Part shown: in pieces, positions 26,843 to 35,196 of the stretch | How the letters are laid out: each line of letters begins with the position of its first letter | How positions within the stretch are numbered: the stretch's first letter is position 1 | Source: Deltaproteobacteria bacterium | GTDB taxonomy: Bacteria > Desulfobacterota > DSM-4660 > Desulfatiglandales > Desulfatiglandaceae | Reading direction: 5' to 3' | NCBI GenBank assembly: GCA_029933075.1 | Contig: JAOZOW010000008.1 | Coordinates: forward strand, 1-56,447 | Length of the DNA stretch: 56,447 nt | Notes under the pieces: model-generated | Database searches by the model: none | What the model was told of the DNA's origin: nothing | What the model saw: only the letters and a program-made list of their open reading frames with translations | Made by a program: the position numbers and the translations under genes

Positions 26843-28021
26843 ATGGGAGGTCGGTTTGTACTGATGGTTGCCGGGGAGGCCTCGGCGGACCTTCATGGCT
26901 CCAACCTTGTGAAGGCCATGAAGCGTATGGACCCCGATATCATTTTTTGGGGAATTGGTGGGGACAGGATGAGACAGGCGGGTGTCCGGCTTGTTTTCAC
27001 CTCCTCTGAGATAGCCGTAGTGGGGCTGACAGAAGTCCTGAAGCGGCTCAGCAACATATTCCGCGCCTCCATAAGACTGAAATCCATCCTTGAAAACCAC
27101 CCCCCGGACCTTCTGATATTGATCGACTATCCTGAGTTCAATCTCCATATTGCTAAGACGGCAAGGCGGCACGGTGTCCCTGTTCTATATTATATCAGCC
27201 CCCAGGTATGGGCTTGGCGAAGGTGGCGCGTGAAGAAGATATCCCGGCGCGTGGATAAGATGAGTGTGATACTGCCTTTTGAAGAAGCCTTTTACAGAAA
27301 GAGAGGGGTGGAAGTTTCATATGTGGGACACCCAATTCTTGACGCCTGCTCGGCCGAGGTGGACCGACAAGAGACAAGGGCCAGATTGGGGATTCAGGCC
27401 GACCATCTTCTCATCGGTATTGTTCCGGGCAGTAGAAAGGAGGAAATCAAGCAACTGCTGCCTGTCATGATTCAGTCGGCGAGGATGTTGGCAGAACGCG
27501 ATAACCATATGTTATTCTTGCTGCCCCTTGCTCCCACCCTTGAACGTTCCTTTGTTCAGTCCTTTATTGACAGGGATATGTCAGATAAAATAAGGGTGGT
27601 GAATGAGGATGTTTATCATGTGTTGAGCCTCTGCAGGGCGGCCATGGTGACTTCCGGGACAGCCACCCTGGAGGCAGCCCTTGCTGGGGTCCCTATGGTG
27701 ATTGTCTATAGGGTGAGCTCGCTTTCTTACTGGGTGGGCAGGATGCTGATCAAGGTTCCATATATCGGGCTGGTAAACCTTGTTGCGGGACAAAGGGTAG
27801 TCCCGGAATTGATTCAGGCCGATGCCAAACCAGAGCGCCTCACGGCCGAACTTGTTACCATACTTAAAGATGGGAAGGTCCGTACCCGTACGGAGGAAGG
27901 CCTGAAACAGGTAAGAGAAACCCTTGGCAGAGGCGGGGCATCGATAAGAACCGCAAAGATAGCACTGCAGATGATGGAGGAAGGCCCGAGGTTCCCGCGA
28001 GGGCGCCTGGTGGGGCAATAG
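26843..28021 (+). CDS. lpxB: Lipid-A-disaccharide synthase
   Basis: A 392-residue peripheral membrane GT19 glycosyltransferase that joins lipid X and UDP-diacylglucosamine. The N-terminal MVAGEASADLHGSNLV is a hallmark. IDYPEFNLHIAKTARRHG, YYISPQVWAWRRWRVKKI, YVGHPILD, IVPGSRKEEIKQLLPVM and TSGTATLEAALAGVPMVIVY follow in family order. Length fits. It completes the run lpxD-fabZ-lpxA-lpxI-lpxB; lpxC, lpxH and msbA are not in the window. The ntrX-type gene starts one base after its stop. Confidence 0.95.
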   Translation: MGGRFVLMVAGEASADLHGSNLVKAMKRMDPDIIFWGIGGDRMRQAGVRLVFTSSEIAVVGLTEVLKRLSNIFRASIRLKSILENHPPDLLILIDYPEFNLHIAKTARRHGVPVLYYISPQVWAWRRWRVKKISRRVDKMSVILPFEEAFYRKRGVEVSYVGHPILDACSAEVDRQETRARLGIQADHLLIGIVPGSRKEEIKQLLPVMIQSARMLAERDNHMLFLLPLAPTLERSFVQSFIDRDMSDKIRVVNEDVYHVLSLCRAAMVTSGTATLEAALAGVPMVIVYRVSSLSYWVGRMLIKVPYIGLVNLVAGQRVVPELIQADAKPERLTAELVTILKDGKVRTRTEEGLKQVRETLGRGGASIRTAKIALQMMEEGPRFPRGRLVGQ

Positions 28022-28022
28022 T

Positions 28023-29390
28023 ATGGCCAAGACGATATTAGTAGTGGATGATGAAGCGAGCATTCTTAGGTCCGTGGAAGGTATCCTGTCGGACGAGGGG
28101 TTTGAGGTCGTATGTGCCGATAGTGGTTCAAGGGCGCTGGAGATGATTGAGGAGGTCATGCCCGATTTGGTCCTCCTTGACATATGGATGCCCGACATGG
28201 ACGGTATCCAAACCCTCGAGAGAATCAAGTCGGCTCATCCCGGTCTCCAGGTGATCATGATGTCCGGGCACGGCACCATTGAGACGGCCGTAAAGGCCAC
28301 GAAGGTAGGAGCCTACGATTTTATTGAAAAGCCCCTCTCCCTTGAGAAGCTCCTTTTGTCGGTGAATAATGCTCTCGAGCACAACCGGCTGGAGGAAGAG
28401 ATCAGTATTCTCAGGGAAAGGGAGAAGGGTAGGCATCATATCACAGGTTCCAGCAAGGCGATTGTGGAACTAAAGGAGCAGATCAGAATTGTGGCGCCCA
28501 CTAATGCGTGGGTCCTTATCTCCGGGGAGAACGGCACAGGGAAGGAGCTGGTGGCCCATACCATTCATAGACTCAGCAAGCGTTCCCATAAGCCCATGGT
28601 GGAGGTGAACTGCGCTGCCATCCCGGAGGACCTGATTGAGAGTGCGCTGTTCGGTCATGAAAGAGGAGCTTTTACCGGGGCCACCACCATGAGGAAAGGT
28701 AAGTTTGACCAGGCCCATGAAGGCACGATCTTCCTTGACGAAATAGGGGACATGAGTCTCAAAGCACAGTCGAAGACCCTGAGGATCCTCCAGGAACAGA
28801 AATTCGAGAGGGTGGGGGGTACCAGGACCATTGCGGTGGACGTGAGAGTGCTCGCTGCCACCAACAAGGATTTAGAGGCAGAGATTGAAAAGAACCGGTT
28901 CAGGGAGGATCTTTATTTTCGCCTCAATGTGATCCCTGTGAGAGTGCCTCCGCTGCGTGAGAGGGTGGAGGATATTCCGGAATTGGTCCATGAGTTCGTG
29001 GAGGAATTTTCACTCAAGACAAACTTAGAGCCCAAGGAATTTTCAGCTGAGTCAATTGAGGTTTTGCAGAACTATGAATGGCCGGGAAATGTCCGCGAGC
29101 TGAAGAATCTGGTGGAAAGGGTCATGATAATGACCTCCTCAGGCCGAATCGGGCCGGAAGACATTCCTCCTCCCTACAATAGGTCCGGCAGGCTGAAAGG
29201 TGCGATAGATGACGTACTTATGCTCGACTCGTTCAAAGAAGCCAGACGCGCATTTGAGAAGGCCTATATCCAGGCAAAGCTGAAGGAGTTCGGCGGAAAT
29301 GTATCTCAAACCGCTCACGCCATCGGAATCGAACGGAGCAACCTCCACAAGAAAATAAAAGCGTATGGACTGGACGTTCTCAAGCCATGA
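28023..29390 (+). CDS. ntrX: NtrX-type sigma-54-dependent response regulator
   Basis: A 455-residue cytoplasmic transcription activator. The receiver domain (1-120) has phosphoacceptor D53 in LVLLDIWMPDMDG. The AAA+ domain has Walker A GENGTGKE, the sigma-54-contact loop GAFTGA (residues 215-220), Walker B IFLDEIGDM, and the arginine finger region FREDLYFRLNVIPV. The C-terminal Fis-type helix-turn-helix reads NVSQTAHAIGIERSNLHKKIKAYG. The NtrX assignment rests on the overall NtrX-like sequence and on an NtrY-type kinase at 921-3152. It follows lpxB immediately and converges with engB. Confidence 0.86.
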   Translation: MAKTILVVDDEASILRSVEGILSDEGFEVVCADSGSRALEMIEEVMPDLVLLDIWMPDMDGIQTLERIKSAHPGLQVIMMSGHGTIETAVKATKVGAYDFIEKPLSLEKLLLSVNNALEHNRLEEEISILREREKGRHHITGSSKAIVELKEQIRIVAPTNAWVLISGENGTGKELVAHTIHRLSKRSHKPMVEVNCAAIPEDLIESALFGHERGAFTGATTMRKGKFDQAHEGTIFLDEIGDMSLKAQSKTLRILQEQKFERVGGTRTIAVDVRVLAATNKDLEAEIEKNRFREDLYFRLNVIPVRVPPLRERVEDIPELVHEFVEEFSLKTNLEPKEFSAESIEVLQNYEWPGNVRELKNLVERVMIMTSSGRIGPEDIPPPYNRSGRLKGAIDDVLMLDSFKEARRAFEKAYIQAKLKEFGGNVSQTAHAIGIERSNLHKKIKAYGLDVLKP

Positions 29391-29399
29391 TCGATGTTT

Positions 29400-29996
29400 T
29401 CATGCTCGGTACGCTGTATTGCCTTGGATAATGCTTTTTATCCTTTCCCACAATTCTTGACGGCCCTCTCCCGTTTTTGCTGAGAAAAGGGTTATATCAT
29501 CCGGATCCAGGGCACTGGTCTGTCTGGCGATAAGCATAACGCGGTTCTTGGCTTGTTGACGCGACAGCTTATCTACTTTGGTCAGGACCATAATGACCGG
29601 TATGGCATAGTGTTCGAGCCATTCCATCAGGTCAAGATCCCCTGATGCAGGGCCTCTCCTTATATCCATGATCAGTACAACGGCCTTCAGGTTTGCCCGG
29701 GTGCGAAGATATGCTTCTACCAGTTGCCGCCAGGATTCGCGGACCTTCATCGGAACGCGTGCGAAACCGTATCCAGGCAGATCCACCAGATATAGGGAGT
29801 CGCCCACGCTGAAAAAATTGATGGACCTGGTCCTCCCCGGAGTTGAACTGGTTCTGGCGAGCCTCTTTCGGCCCACAAGGGTATTGATAAGCGAGGATTT
29901 CCCCACATTGGAACGCCCTGCAAAGGCCACCTCCGGCCTATCTGGTTCAGGGAACTGATCTTCCTGGAAAGCGCTTGTGAGAAAGGATACGTCCAT
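29400..29996 (-). CDS. engB: Ribosome biogenesis GTPase YihA/EngB
   Basis: A 198-residue essential-type GTPase involved in 50S subunit assembly. The G1 motif is GRSNVGKSSLIN, G2 lies in SSTPGRTRSINFF, G3 is VDLPGYGFA, G4 is LTKVDKLSR, and G5 is FSAKTGEG. Length matches EngB. It is the last gene of a - strand operon and converges with ntrX with nine bases between stops. The ATG is 27 bases after the aminotransferase stop. Confidence 0.95.
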   Translation of the reverse strand: MDVSFLTSAFQEDQFPEPDRPEVAFAGRSNVGKSSLINTLVGRKRLARTSSTPGRTRSINFFSVGDSLYLVDLPGYGFARVPMKVRESWRQLVEAYLRTRANLKAVVLIMDIRRGPASGDLDLMEWLEHYAIPVIMVLTKVDKLSRQQAKNRVMLIARQTSALDPDDITLFSAKTGEGRQELWERIKSIIQGNTAYRA

Positions 29997-30023
29997 CAGG
30001 ATACAGAGGGGTGAGGATCCCCT

Positions 30024-31241
30024 CTATCTGTTTTTCAGGAATGCTTCGATCCGAGCGAGACCTTCTTTGATGTTTTCCAAGGAATTTGCATAGGAAAATC
30101 TGAGATATCCTTCTGCATTCCGGCCGAAGTCGATACCGGGACTCACCCCCACGCCCGCCTTTTCCAGTATTTCAAAGGCCAGTTCATATGAGCTCTTACA
30201 CAGGTGTTTTGCATTGGCCAGCATGTAAAAGGCGCCTGCGGGCTCTACGGCGAGGCCGAACCCCAGCTCTCTGAGTCTCTTGATCATGTATTTGCGTCTT
30301 TCGTTGTACACGGCCTTCATTCGCTTCACATCATCCGAGGCCTTCTTGATTGCCGTCAAGCCGGCCCATTGCGATACGCTGCCTGCCGAAATGAAGAAGT
30401 TCTGCTGGATTTTTTGAAGAGGCCGTATGAAGTCAGGGGGCGCTATTACATACCCAAGCCGCCAGCCGGTCATGGCATAGGCCTTGGAAAAACCATTGAG
30501 GACGAACGCCCTGTCGGTGAACTCCAGTATGGAGTGCTCCCGCTCCTGGTAGACCAGGCCATGATAGATCTCATCGGATATGATAAAAGGCCTTAGGCTT
30601 GCCAGTCTTTCCATGCGATCCTGCGCCAGAAGATTCCCCGTAGGATTGGAGGGGGAGTTGATGATAATCGCCTTGGTGCGGGGCCCGATCCGCTTCTTCA
30701 CCTCTTCGGGCCTGAACTGGAATCCCTCTTCTTCGTACACGTTGATAAACACGGGGACTGCCTTTAAAAACTCCGCAAAATTTGGATAACAGGGATAATG
30801 GGGGTCGGAAATAATAATCTCGTCTCCTTTGTTGAGGAGGGCCGAAAATACCATGAAGAGGGCCGGAGAGGTCCCGGAGGTGATAATGATCCTATCAGGG
30901 TCAATCCGGACGTTGTACTTTTGGAAATAGTGCTCGCATAAGGCCTCGCGCAGCTCAAGGAGTCCCAGGCTGTGCGTATAATGGGTATACCCTTTCTGTA
31001 TGGCGTCAACTGCGCCCTGGCAGATGACTTTCGGGGTCGGGAAGTCCGGCTCCCCTATCTCCAGGTGGATAATGTTGCGGCCCTGTCTTTCCAGCTCGTG
31101 GGCCCTTTCAAGCACATCCATCACGATGAAAGAGGGGATGTTGCGCGCCCTTTCAGTGGGAAGACAGCTCTCCTGGGAGTCGCTGGAGGTAAAGCGTTCC
31201 ACCGGGTCTTCTCCTCGCTGCTTGTCTTGGTATGAGGTCAT
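30024..31241 (-). CDS. Class I/II PLP-dependent aminotransferase
   Basis: A 405-residue fold-type I aminotransferase, probably aspartate or aromatic specific. The PLP lysine lies in NGFSKAYAMTGWRLGYV. Other family motifs are IHLEIGEPDFPTP, IINSPSNPTGNLL, FIISDEIYHGLVY, and the C-terminal RFSYANS arginine that binds the substrate carboxylate. The first 30 or so residues are longer than in most relatives. It begins one base after the hisG stop, so coexpression is likely. It is not clearly a histidinol-phosphate aminotransferase; the substrate is uncertain. Confidence 0.85.
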   Translation of the reverse strand: MTSYQDKQRGEDPVERFTSSDSQESCLPTERARNIPSFIVMDVLERAHELERQGRNIIHLEIGEPDFPTPKVICQGAVDAIQKGYTHYTHSLGLLELREALCEHYFQKYNVRIDPDRIIITSGTSPALFMVFSALLNKGDEIIISDPHYPCYPNFAEFLKAVPVFINVYEEEGFQFRPEEVKKRIGPRTKAIIINSPSNPTGNLLAQDRMERLASLRPFIISDEIYHGLVYQEREHSILEFTDRAFVLNGFSKAYAMTGWRLGYVIAPPDFIRPLQKIQQNFFISAGSVSQWAGLTAIKKASDDVKRMKAVYNERRKYMIKRLRELGFGLAVEPAGAFYMLANAKHLCKSSYELAFEILEKAGVGVSPGIDFGRNAEGYLRFSYANSLENIKEGLARIEAFLKNR

Positions 31242-31242
31242 C

Positions 31243-32118
31243 TCAGATCACCTTGTTCAATGGATATTCTATGATGCCCTCCGCCCCGGCCTTGATGAGC
31301 CGAGGAATCAATTCTCGCACCGCATTAGATTCGACCACCGTTTCCACGGAGAACCATGGGGTGTTGTAAAGCCCTGCAACAGTAGGAGCATTAAGGCTTG
31401 GCAATAGATTGATCACCGTTTCAAGGTTTTCTTCCGCAACGTTCATCTTTAGTCCTACCATGTTCTCAGCCTTTAGCGCCCCTTTGAGCAGCAGCGAAAT
31501 CTGCCCTATTTTTTCCCGTTTCCAAGGGTCGTTGTATGATTCCCTATTGGCGATCAACTGGGTATTGGACTTCATGAATTCATAGATGATCTTCAGGCCA
31601 TGGGCCCTTATGGTGCTTCCCGTTTCCGTCACCTCAACGATGGCATCGGCCAGTCCAGAGACCACCTTGGCCTCTGTAGCGCCCCACGAGAATTCCACTT
31701 TTACGTCGATATTTCTCTGCTCGAAATATTTCTTGGTATAATTGACAAGCTCCGTGGCGATTTTTTTCCCGTGAAGGTCCTCGAGCTTGGTGATGGGGGA
31801 GTCTGCCGGCACCGCAAGGACCCAACGTGCTGGCTTCTGGCTTACCTTGGAATAGATGAGATCATCCACAACCACCACGTCCGACTCATTCTCTTCAATC
31901 CAGTCCTTCCCCGTCAGCCCTGCATCAATGGTGCCGCTTTCCACATACCGGGACATCTCCTGTGCACGGCAGATAGTGCATTCGATCTCGCTGTCATTGA
32001 TCTCTGGAAAGTAGCTCCTGCCATTGTTGATGCTTATTTTCCACCCCGATTTTTCAAAAAGATGCATGGTAGCCTCTTGCAGACTCCCCTTTGGAATACC
32101 CAACTTCAGCTTTTTCAT
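31243..32118 (-). CDS. hisG: ATP phosphoribosyltransferase, long form
   Basis: A 291-residue enzyme for the first step of histidine synthesis. The start [21 protein letters not shown] matches the family and overlaps the hisI stop by four bases. [20 protein letters not shown] and [20 protein letters not shown] carry the PRPP-binding motif. A C-terminal ACT-like regulatory domain (from about residue 215) marks the long, homohexameric form, which is feedback-inhibited by histidine and needs no HisZ. A longer frame extends upstream through hisI but is not the likely start. Confidence 0.93.
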   Translation of the reverse strand: MKKLKLGIPKGSLQEATMHLFEKSGWKISINNGRSYFPEINDSEIECTICRAQEMSRYVESGTIDAGLTGKDWIEENESDVVVVDDLIYSKVSQKPARWVLAVPADSPITKLEDLHGKKIATELVNYTKKYFEQRNIDVKVEFSWGATEAKVVSGLADAIVEVTETGSTIRAHGLKIIYEFMKSNTQLIANRESYNDPWKREKIGQISLLLKGALKAENMVGLKMNVAEENLETVINLLPSLNAPTVAGLYNTPWFSVETVVESNAVRELIPRLIKAGAEGIIEYPLNKVI

Positions 32119-32498
32119 TTCCTGTATACCTTTTCCGGATCGAAAATTTTTTCTCCTACGATGTTGATCTCTCCATCGCGGCCCACTTTTTTGTGAAAAC
32201 AGGAGGCATAGCCGGTGTGGCATGCGGCGCCACCCACCTGTTCCACCCTGAAAAGCACGGTATCATTGTCGCAGTCCGCATAGATTTCCTTAATCCTTTG
32301 GACATGACCAGATGTCCCGCCCTTATGCCAGATCTCCTGGCGTGATCGACTCCAGTAATGGGCCTCTCCGGTCTCAAGGGTCTTTTCCCACGACTCTTTG
32401 TTGATGTATGCAAGCATCAGGACCTTCCCGCTTTGCCAGTCCTGCACTATGGCGGGTATCAGACCATTTCCCTTGGAGAAATCAAGCTCTACCAACAT
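32115..32498 (-). CDS. hisI: Phosphoribosyl-AMP cyclohydrolase
   Basis: A 127-residue zinc enzyme that opens the purine ring of PR-AMP in histidine synthesis. Signature stretches are [31 protein letters not shown], and [16 protein letters not shown], which hold the Asp and Cys metal ligands. It is the stand-alone cyclohydrolase without HisE. The start at 32498 ([17 protein letters not shown]) has GAGGTGG just upstream and fits family length; a longer in-frame start is unlikely. Confidence 0.93.
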   Translation of the reverse strand: MLVELDFSKGNGLIPAIVQDWQSGKVLMLAYINKESWEKTLETGEAHYWSRSRQEIWHKGGTSGHVQRIKEIYADCDNDTVLFRVEQVGGAACHTGYASCFHKKVGRDGEINIVGEKIFDPEKVYRK

Positions 32499-32564
32499 GA
32501 TCCACCTCGCTTGAGAAAGAGGGCGGTAAGATAGCACTAACAACAGGGCCGAGGCAAGCAAAAA

Positions 32565-33611
32565 TCAGGCGGCAGCCCCTATCGACCCTTCCCTTAAGCC
32601 GCTCAACTGACCGCATGCCGCCATGATGTCCCTCCCTTTGCTCTTTCTCACAATTGCCGTGTAATGATTGTCCAGCAGGATTTCCTGAAACCGCAGGATC
32701 TTTTCCATGGTAGCTGGCTCCATTCCCGTGCCGGGGTATGGGTTCAAAGGGATAAGATTGACTTTGGCCCTCAAACCGGAAAGAAGTCTTGCCAGCCCGA
32801 TAGCATCTTCGTCACGGTCATTGATTCCGTTGATGAGGATATATTCAAATGTGATCATCCTCCTGTTGGGCAGGGGAAATTCCCTGCATGCCGCCATGAG
32901 CGTTTTCAGGGGATATTTATTATTGATCGGCATCAGGTAGCTCCGTGTACTGTCATCCGCCGCATTCAGCGAGACGGCCAAGTTAACCGTGGTATCCTTA
33001 CCTAAGGTTCTTAGCTGCGGAACAAGGCCGCACGTGGAAAGTGTCACCTTTCTGTGGGAGAAGTTCATCCCATCACTTCGAATAAGGTTATTAATGGCCC
33101 TGAGCACTGCATTATAATTGGCAAGGGGTTCACCCATTCCCATAAAGACTATATTGGTGAGCCTTTGGGGCTCCCGGAGTCCCCTTTTCACCTGGATGAC
33201 CTGCTCAATGATCTCCGAAGCCCTCAGATTCCTCGCAAGACCCTGTTTGCCTGTGAGGCAAAAACGACATCCCATGGCGCAGCCTGCCTGTGAGGAGATA
33301 CAGAGGGTATCGTGGTCCTTTTCAGGGATGAGGACCGATTCGATTAGCAGGTTGTCCTCCGACATGAAGAGATGCTTCCGTGTGCCATCCCTCGACTCGA
33401 GGATCTTGACGGTCTCCAGGCAGGTGATACTCGCCTTTTCCGGCAGAGTGGACCTGAGGGACTTGGGAAGATCGGTCATCTCCTCAAAGCTTCTTGCCAT
33501 CTTTCCAAAAAGCCATCGGCGGATCTGGCGGCCCCTAAAAGGCTCCAGGCCCTGGGCAATAGCCCATCGTTCCGTTTCGGAAAGATCCAGGGCTTTAAGA
33601 TCGGTCTTCAT
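32565..33611 (-). CDS. rlmN: Dual-specificity RNA methyltransferase RlmN
   Basis: A 348-residue radical SAM enzyme that methylates A2503 of 23S rRNA and A37 of some tRNAs. The Cx3Cx2C cluster is CAMGCRFC. Other motifs are FRGRQIRRWLFGK, NIVFMGMGEPLANY, VTLSTCGLVP, and the late catalytic cysteine in IMAACGQL. The start at 33611 gives family length and begins with the usual DLKALDLSE; 58 further in-frame upstream residues look spurious. It follows the thymidylate synthase homologue by 58 bases. Confidence 0.94.
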   Translation of the reverse strand: MKTDLKALDLSETERWAIAQGLEPFRGRQIRRWLFGKMARSFEEMTDLPKSLRSTLPEKASITCLETVKILESRDGTRKHLFMSEDNLLIESVLIPEKDHDTLCISSQAGCAMGCRFCLTGKQGLARNLRASEIIEQVIQVKRGLREPQRLTNIVFMGMGEPLANYNAVLRAINNLIRSDGMNFSHRKVTLSTCGLVPQLRTLGKDTTVNLAVSLNAADDSTRSYLMPINNKYPLKTLMAACREFPLPNRRMITFEYILINGINDRDEDAIGLARLLSGLRAKVNLIPLNPYPGTGMEPATMEKILRFQEILLDNHYTAIVRKSKGRDIMAACGQLSGLREGSIGAAA

Positions 33612-33669
33612 CTCAGCTTTATCTGGAGGAGTGTTTTCCCTTAATAATACGGATGAGAGTATATGAGTA

Positions 33670-34365
33670 TCATCCCCGTGCCGGGTGTTCAGCCTCGGAA
33701 AGGGCAGACGGGCTTTCGCACATGGTTCGCAATTTGGCCAGCTCCCATACGTAATCGTAAAGGTGAAGCCCTTTGCTTGCAGCAATAATTTCCCCGTCTT
33801 CCACTCCGATACTGGAGGCCATGTATTCTTTCAGGAGCTGGATAGCTCCCAGGTTTGCAGGGAAACCGTTCCACAGATCCCAGGAACGGAAATAGAGCAT
33901 GAAGTGAAGCTTGCCATCTTTGATTCTCGTATCTATGCCGCGCAGACATGGAGGGTCTTTTAAGTGAATGGCCTGGGGGTCCCCCACAGCCATGTATGCC
34001 TGGTTTGTCCCGTAGCCGTCTTCTCTATACATACGGATAACCTCATTTATCTGCGGTTCGAGATACTCACCGTAAGTGTAATCCTCCCCCGGCTGTTTGG
34101 CGGAGGTCATGAGGTAGGGCAGGTATTCCTCCAGGTATCCATCTGCCACCGGGTTTGGGATTCCGAGGGAAGGGGGAATATCAGGGAGGAGGGGGCGCAC
34201 ACCGGGGTATTTGATGTGGATGGTGATGTAATCGAATTCGAGCCTTTTTTGCCCCTCGTAGCTCCCTCTGTCTATGACATACTCGTTGCCAGCCTCGAGC
34301 AGCCTGTAAACGCATTGAAACCAGGCGTCGGGAAGATCGCGCGCCTCAATGAACTCCAGCCTCAT
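33670..34365 (-). CDS. Short (archaeal-type) thymidylate synthase homologue
   Basis: A 231-residue protein with the thymidylate synthase active-site layout: nucleophile C140 in KDPPCLRGIDTR, R160-S161-x-D163 in YFRSWDLWNGFPAN, N171, and H201-x-Y203 near the C-terminus (KGLHLYDYVWEL). It is much shorter than bacterial ThyA (about 264) and resembles the shorter archaeal form. It likely makes dTMP from dUMP, although a related dCMP/dUMP hydroxymethylase role cannot be excluded. The ribosome site is AAAAGGAGG and a good promoter lies upstream (34424-34452). Confidence 0.75.
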   Translation of the reverse strand: MRLEFIEARDLPDAWFQCVYRLLEAGNEYVIDRGSYEGQKRLEFDYITIHIKYPGVRPLLPDIPPSLGIPNPVADGYLEEYLPYLMTSAKQPGEDYTYGEYLEPQINEVIRMYREDGYGTNQAYMAVGDPQAIHLKDPPCLRGIDTRIKDGKLHFMLYFRSWDLWNGFPANLGAIQLLKEYMASSIGVEDGEIIAASKGLHLYDYVWELAKLRTMCESPSALSEAEHPARG

Positions 34366-34423
34366 CGAATGGCCTCCTTTTCATGAGCTTTAGGGGAGTG
34401 TCTTTGAGTACCACTGATCAATC

Positions 34424-34452
34424 ATTCTGCAAGGCATAGGGATTCTTGTCAA
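34424..34452 (-). promoter_or_regulatory. Sigma-70-type promoter for the thymidylate synthase homologue
   Basis: TTGACA (34452-34447) and CAGAAT (34429-34424) on the - strand, spacer 17. It gives a leader of about 50 bases and probably serves the whole run down to engB. Confidence 0.55.
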
Positions 34453-34523
34453 TTCAAAATATGGGATTTGGAGGGAAAGGATTTGGCCGCGCATCTGTAA
34501 AGAGATAGAGGGGGGTGAAGACT

Positions 34524-34552
34524 TTGATATTTGCCAGTTAAAATGTTAAGAT
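34524..34552 (+). promoter_or_regulatory. Possible promoter for the GAF-domain gene
   Basis: TTGATA (34524-34529) and TAAGAT (34547-34552), spacer 17, in an A/T-rich stretch about 80 bases before the GAF gene start. Confidence 0.45.
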
Positions 34553-34633
34553 TTTCTTGTTGTATCTTCCAGGAGTTTACATGACGCTGACTCGCTTCAG
34601 ATAAACCTGTTTCCACTATGGAGGTAGGCCCTC

Positions 34634-35185
34634 ATGCCAGAAAAAGAAAATGAACTTATGGATTCATATTTTTACGCCCTCAACAGGGTGATTGACGTCA
34701 TCTACAGAGGCGAGGAAGCATTGAGCGATCTTCTCTATTTCATTGTCTCGCTTGCCGCGGAATTGACGGGGGCAAAAGGAAGTACCATCAGGGTCCTGGA
34801 ACATGGGTGTTTTGACCTTAAAGTAGTGTCAAGCTACGGCCTCAGCCAAGGATACCTGAAATCAGGGGCCATAGATCATGGGAAGAGCATGACCGAAATT
34901 ATGGAGGGAGACGTCATCATTATTAATGACTTCGAGAGGGATCCTCGGATCAAGAACCTGGAGGCGGCAAGGAAAGAGGGGCTCAAAGCGGTCATAGGCA
35001 TCCCTTTTACGGTAAATGAAACTACGTACAGCATATTGAGGGTCTATTTTGCCTCCAGAAAAATCCCCACCCATGCCGAGATGGAACTCTTGAACAGCCT
35101 GGGGAAATTGAGCTGCCTTGCCATTGAGCATGCAAGCATCAGGGAAGCTCAAAGGGCCCGAGAGGGCCCTTTGCAGGAGGAATAG
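34634..35185 (+). CDS. GAF-domain protein
   Basis: A 183-residue soluble protein that is essentially one GAF domain (about 20-170), with no output domain. Recognisable stretches are LAAELTGAKGSTIRVLEHG, VVSSYGLSQGYLKSG, IINDFERDPRIKNLEAARKE and AVIGIPFTVNETTYSILRVY. GAF domains bind small molecules such as cyclic nucleotides or sense redox. Here it is a single-gene unit, convergent with the exported protein gene 11 bases away. The ribosome site is GGAGGTAGG. The ligand is unknown, and proximity to the Kai-like operon is suggestive only. Confidence 0.82.
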   Translation: MPEKENELMDSYFYALNRVIDVIYRGEEALSDLLYFIVSLAAELTGAKGSTIRVLEHGCFDLKVVSSYGLSQGYLKSGAIDHGKSMTEIMEGDVIIINDFERDPRIKNLEAARKEGLKAVIGIPFTVNETTYSILRVYFASRKIPTHAEMELLNSLGKLSCLAIEHASIREAQRAREGPLQEE

Positions 35186-35196
35186 GAGTGGAATAC

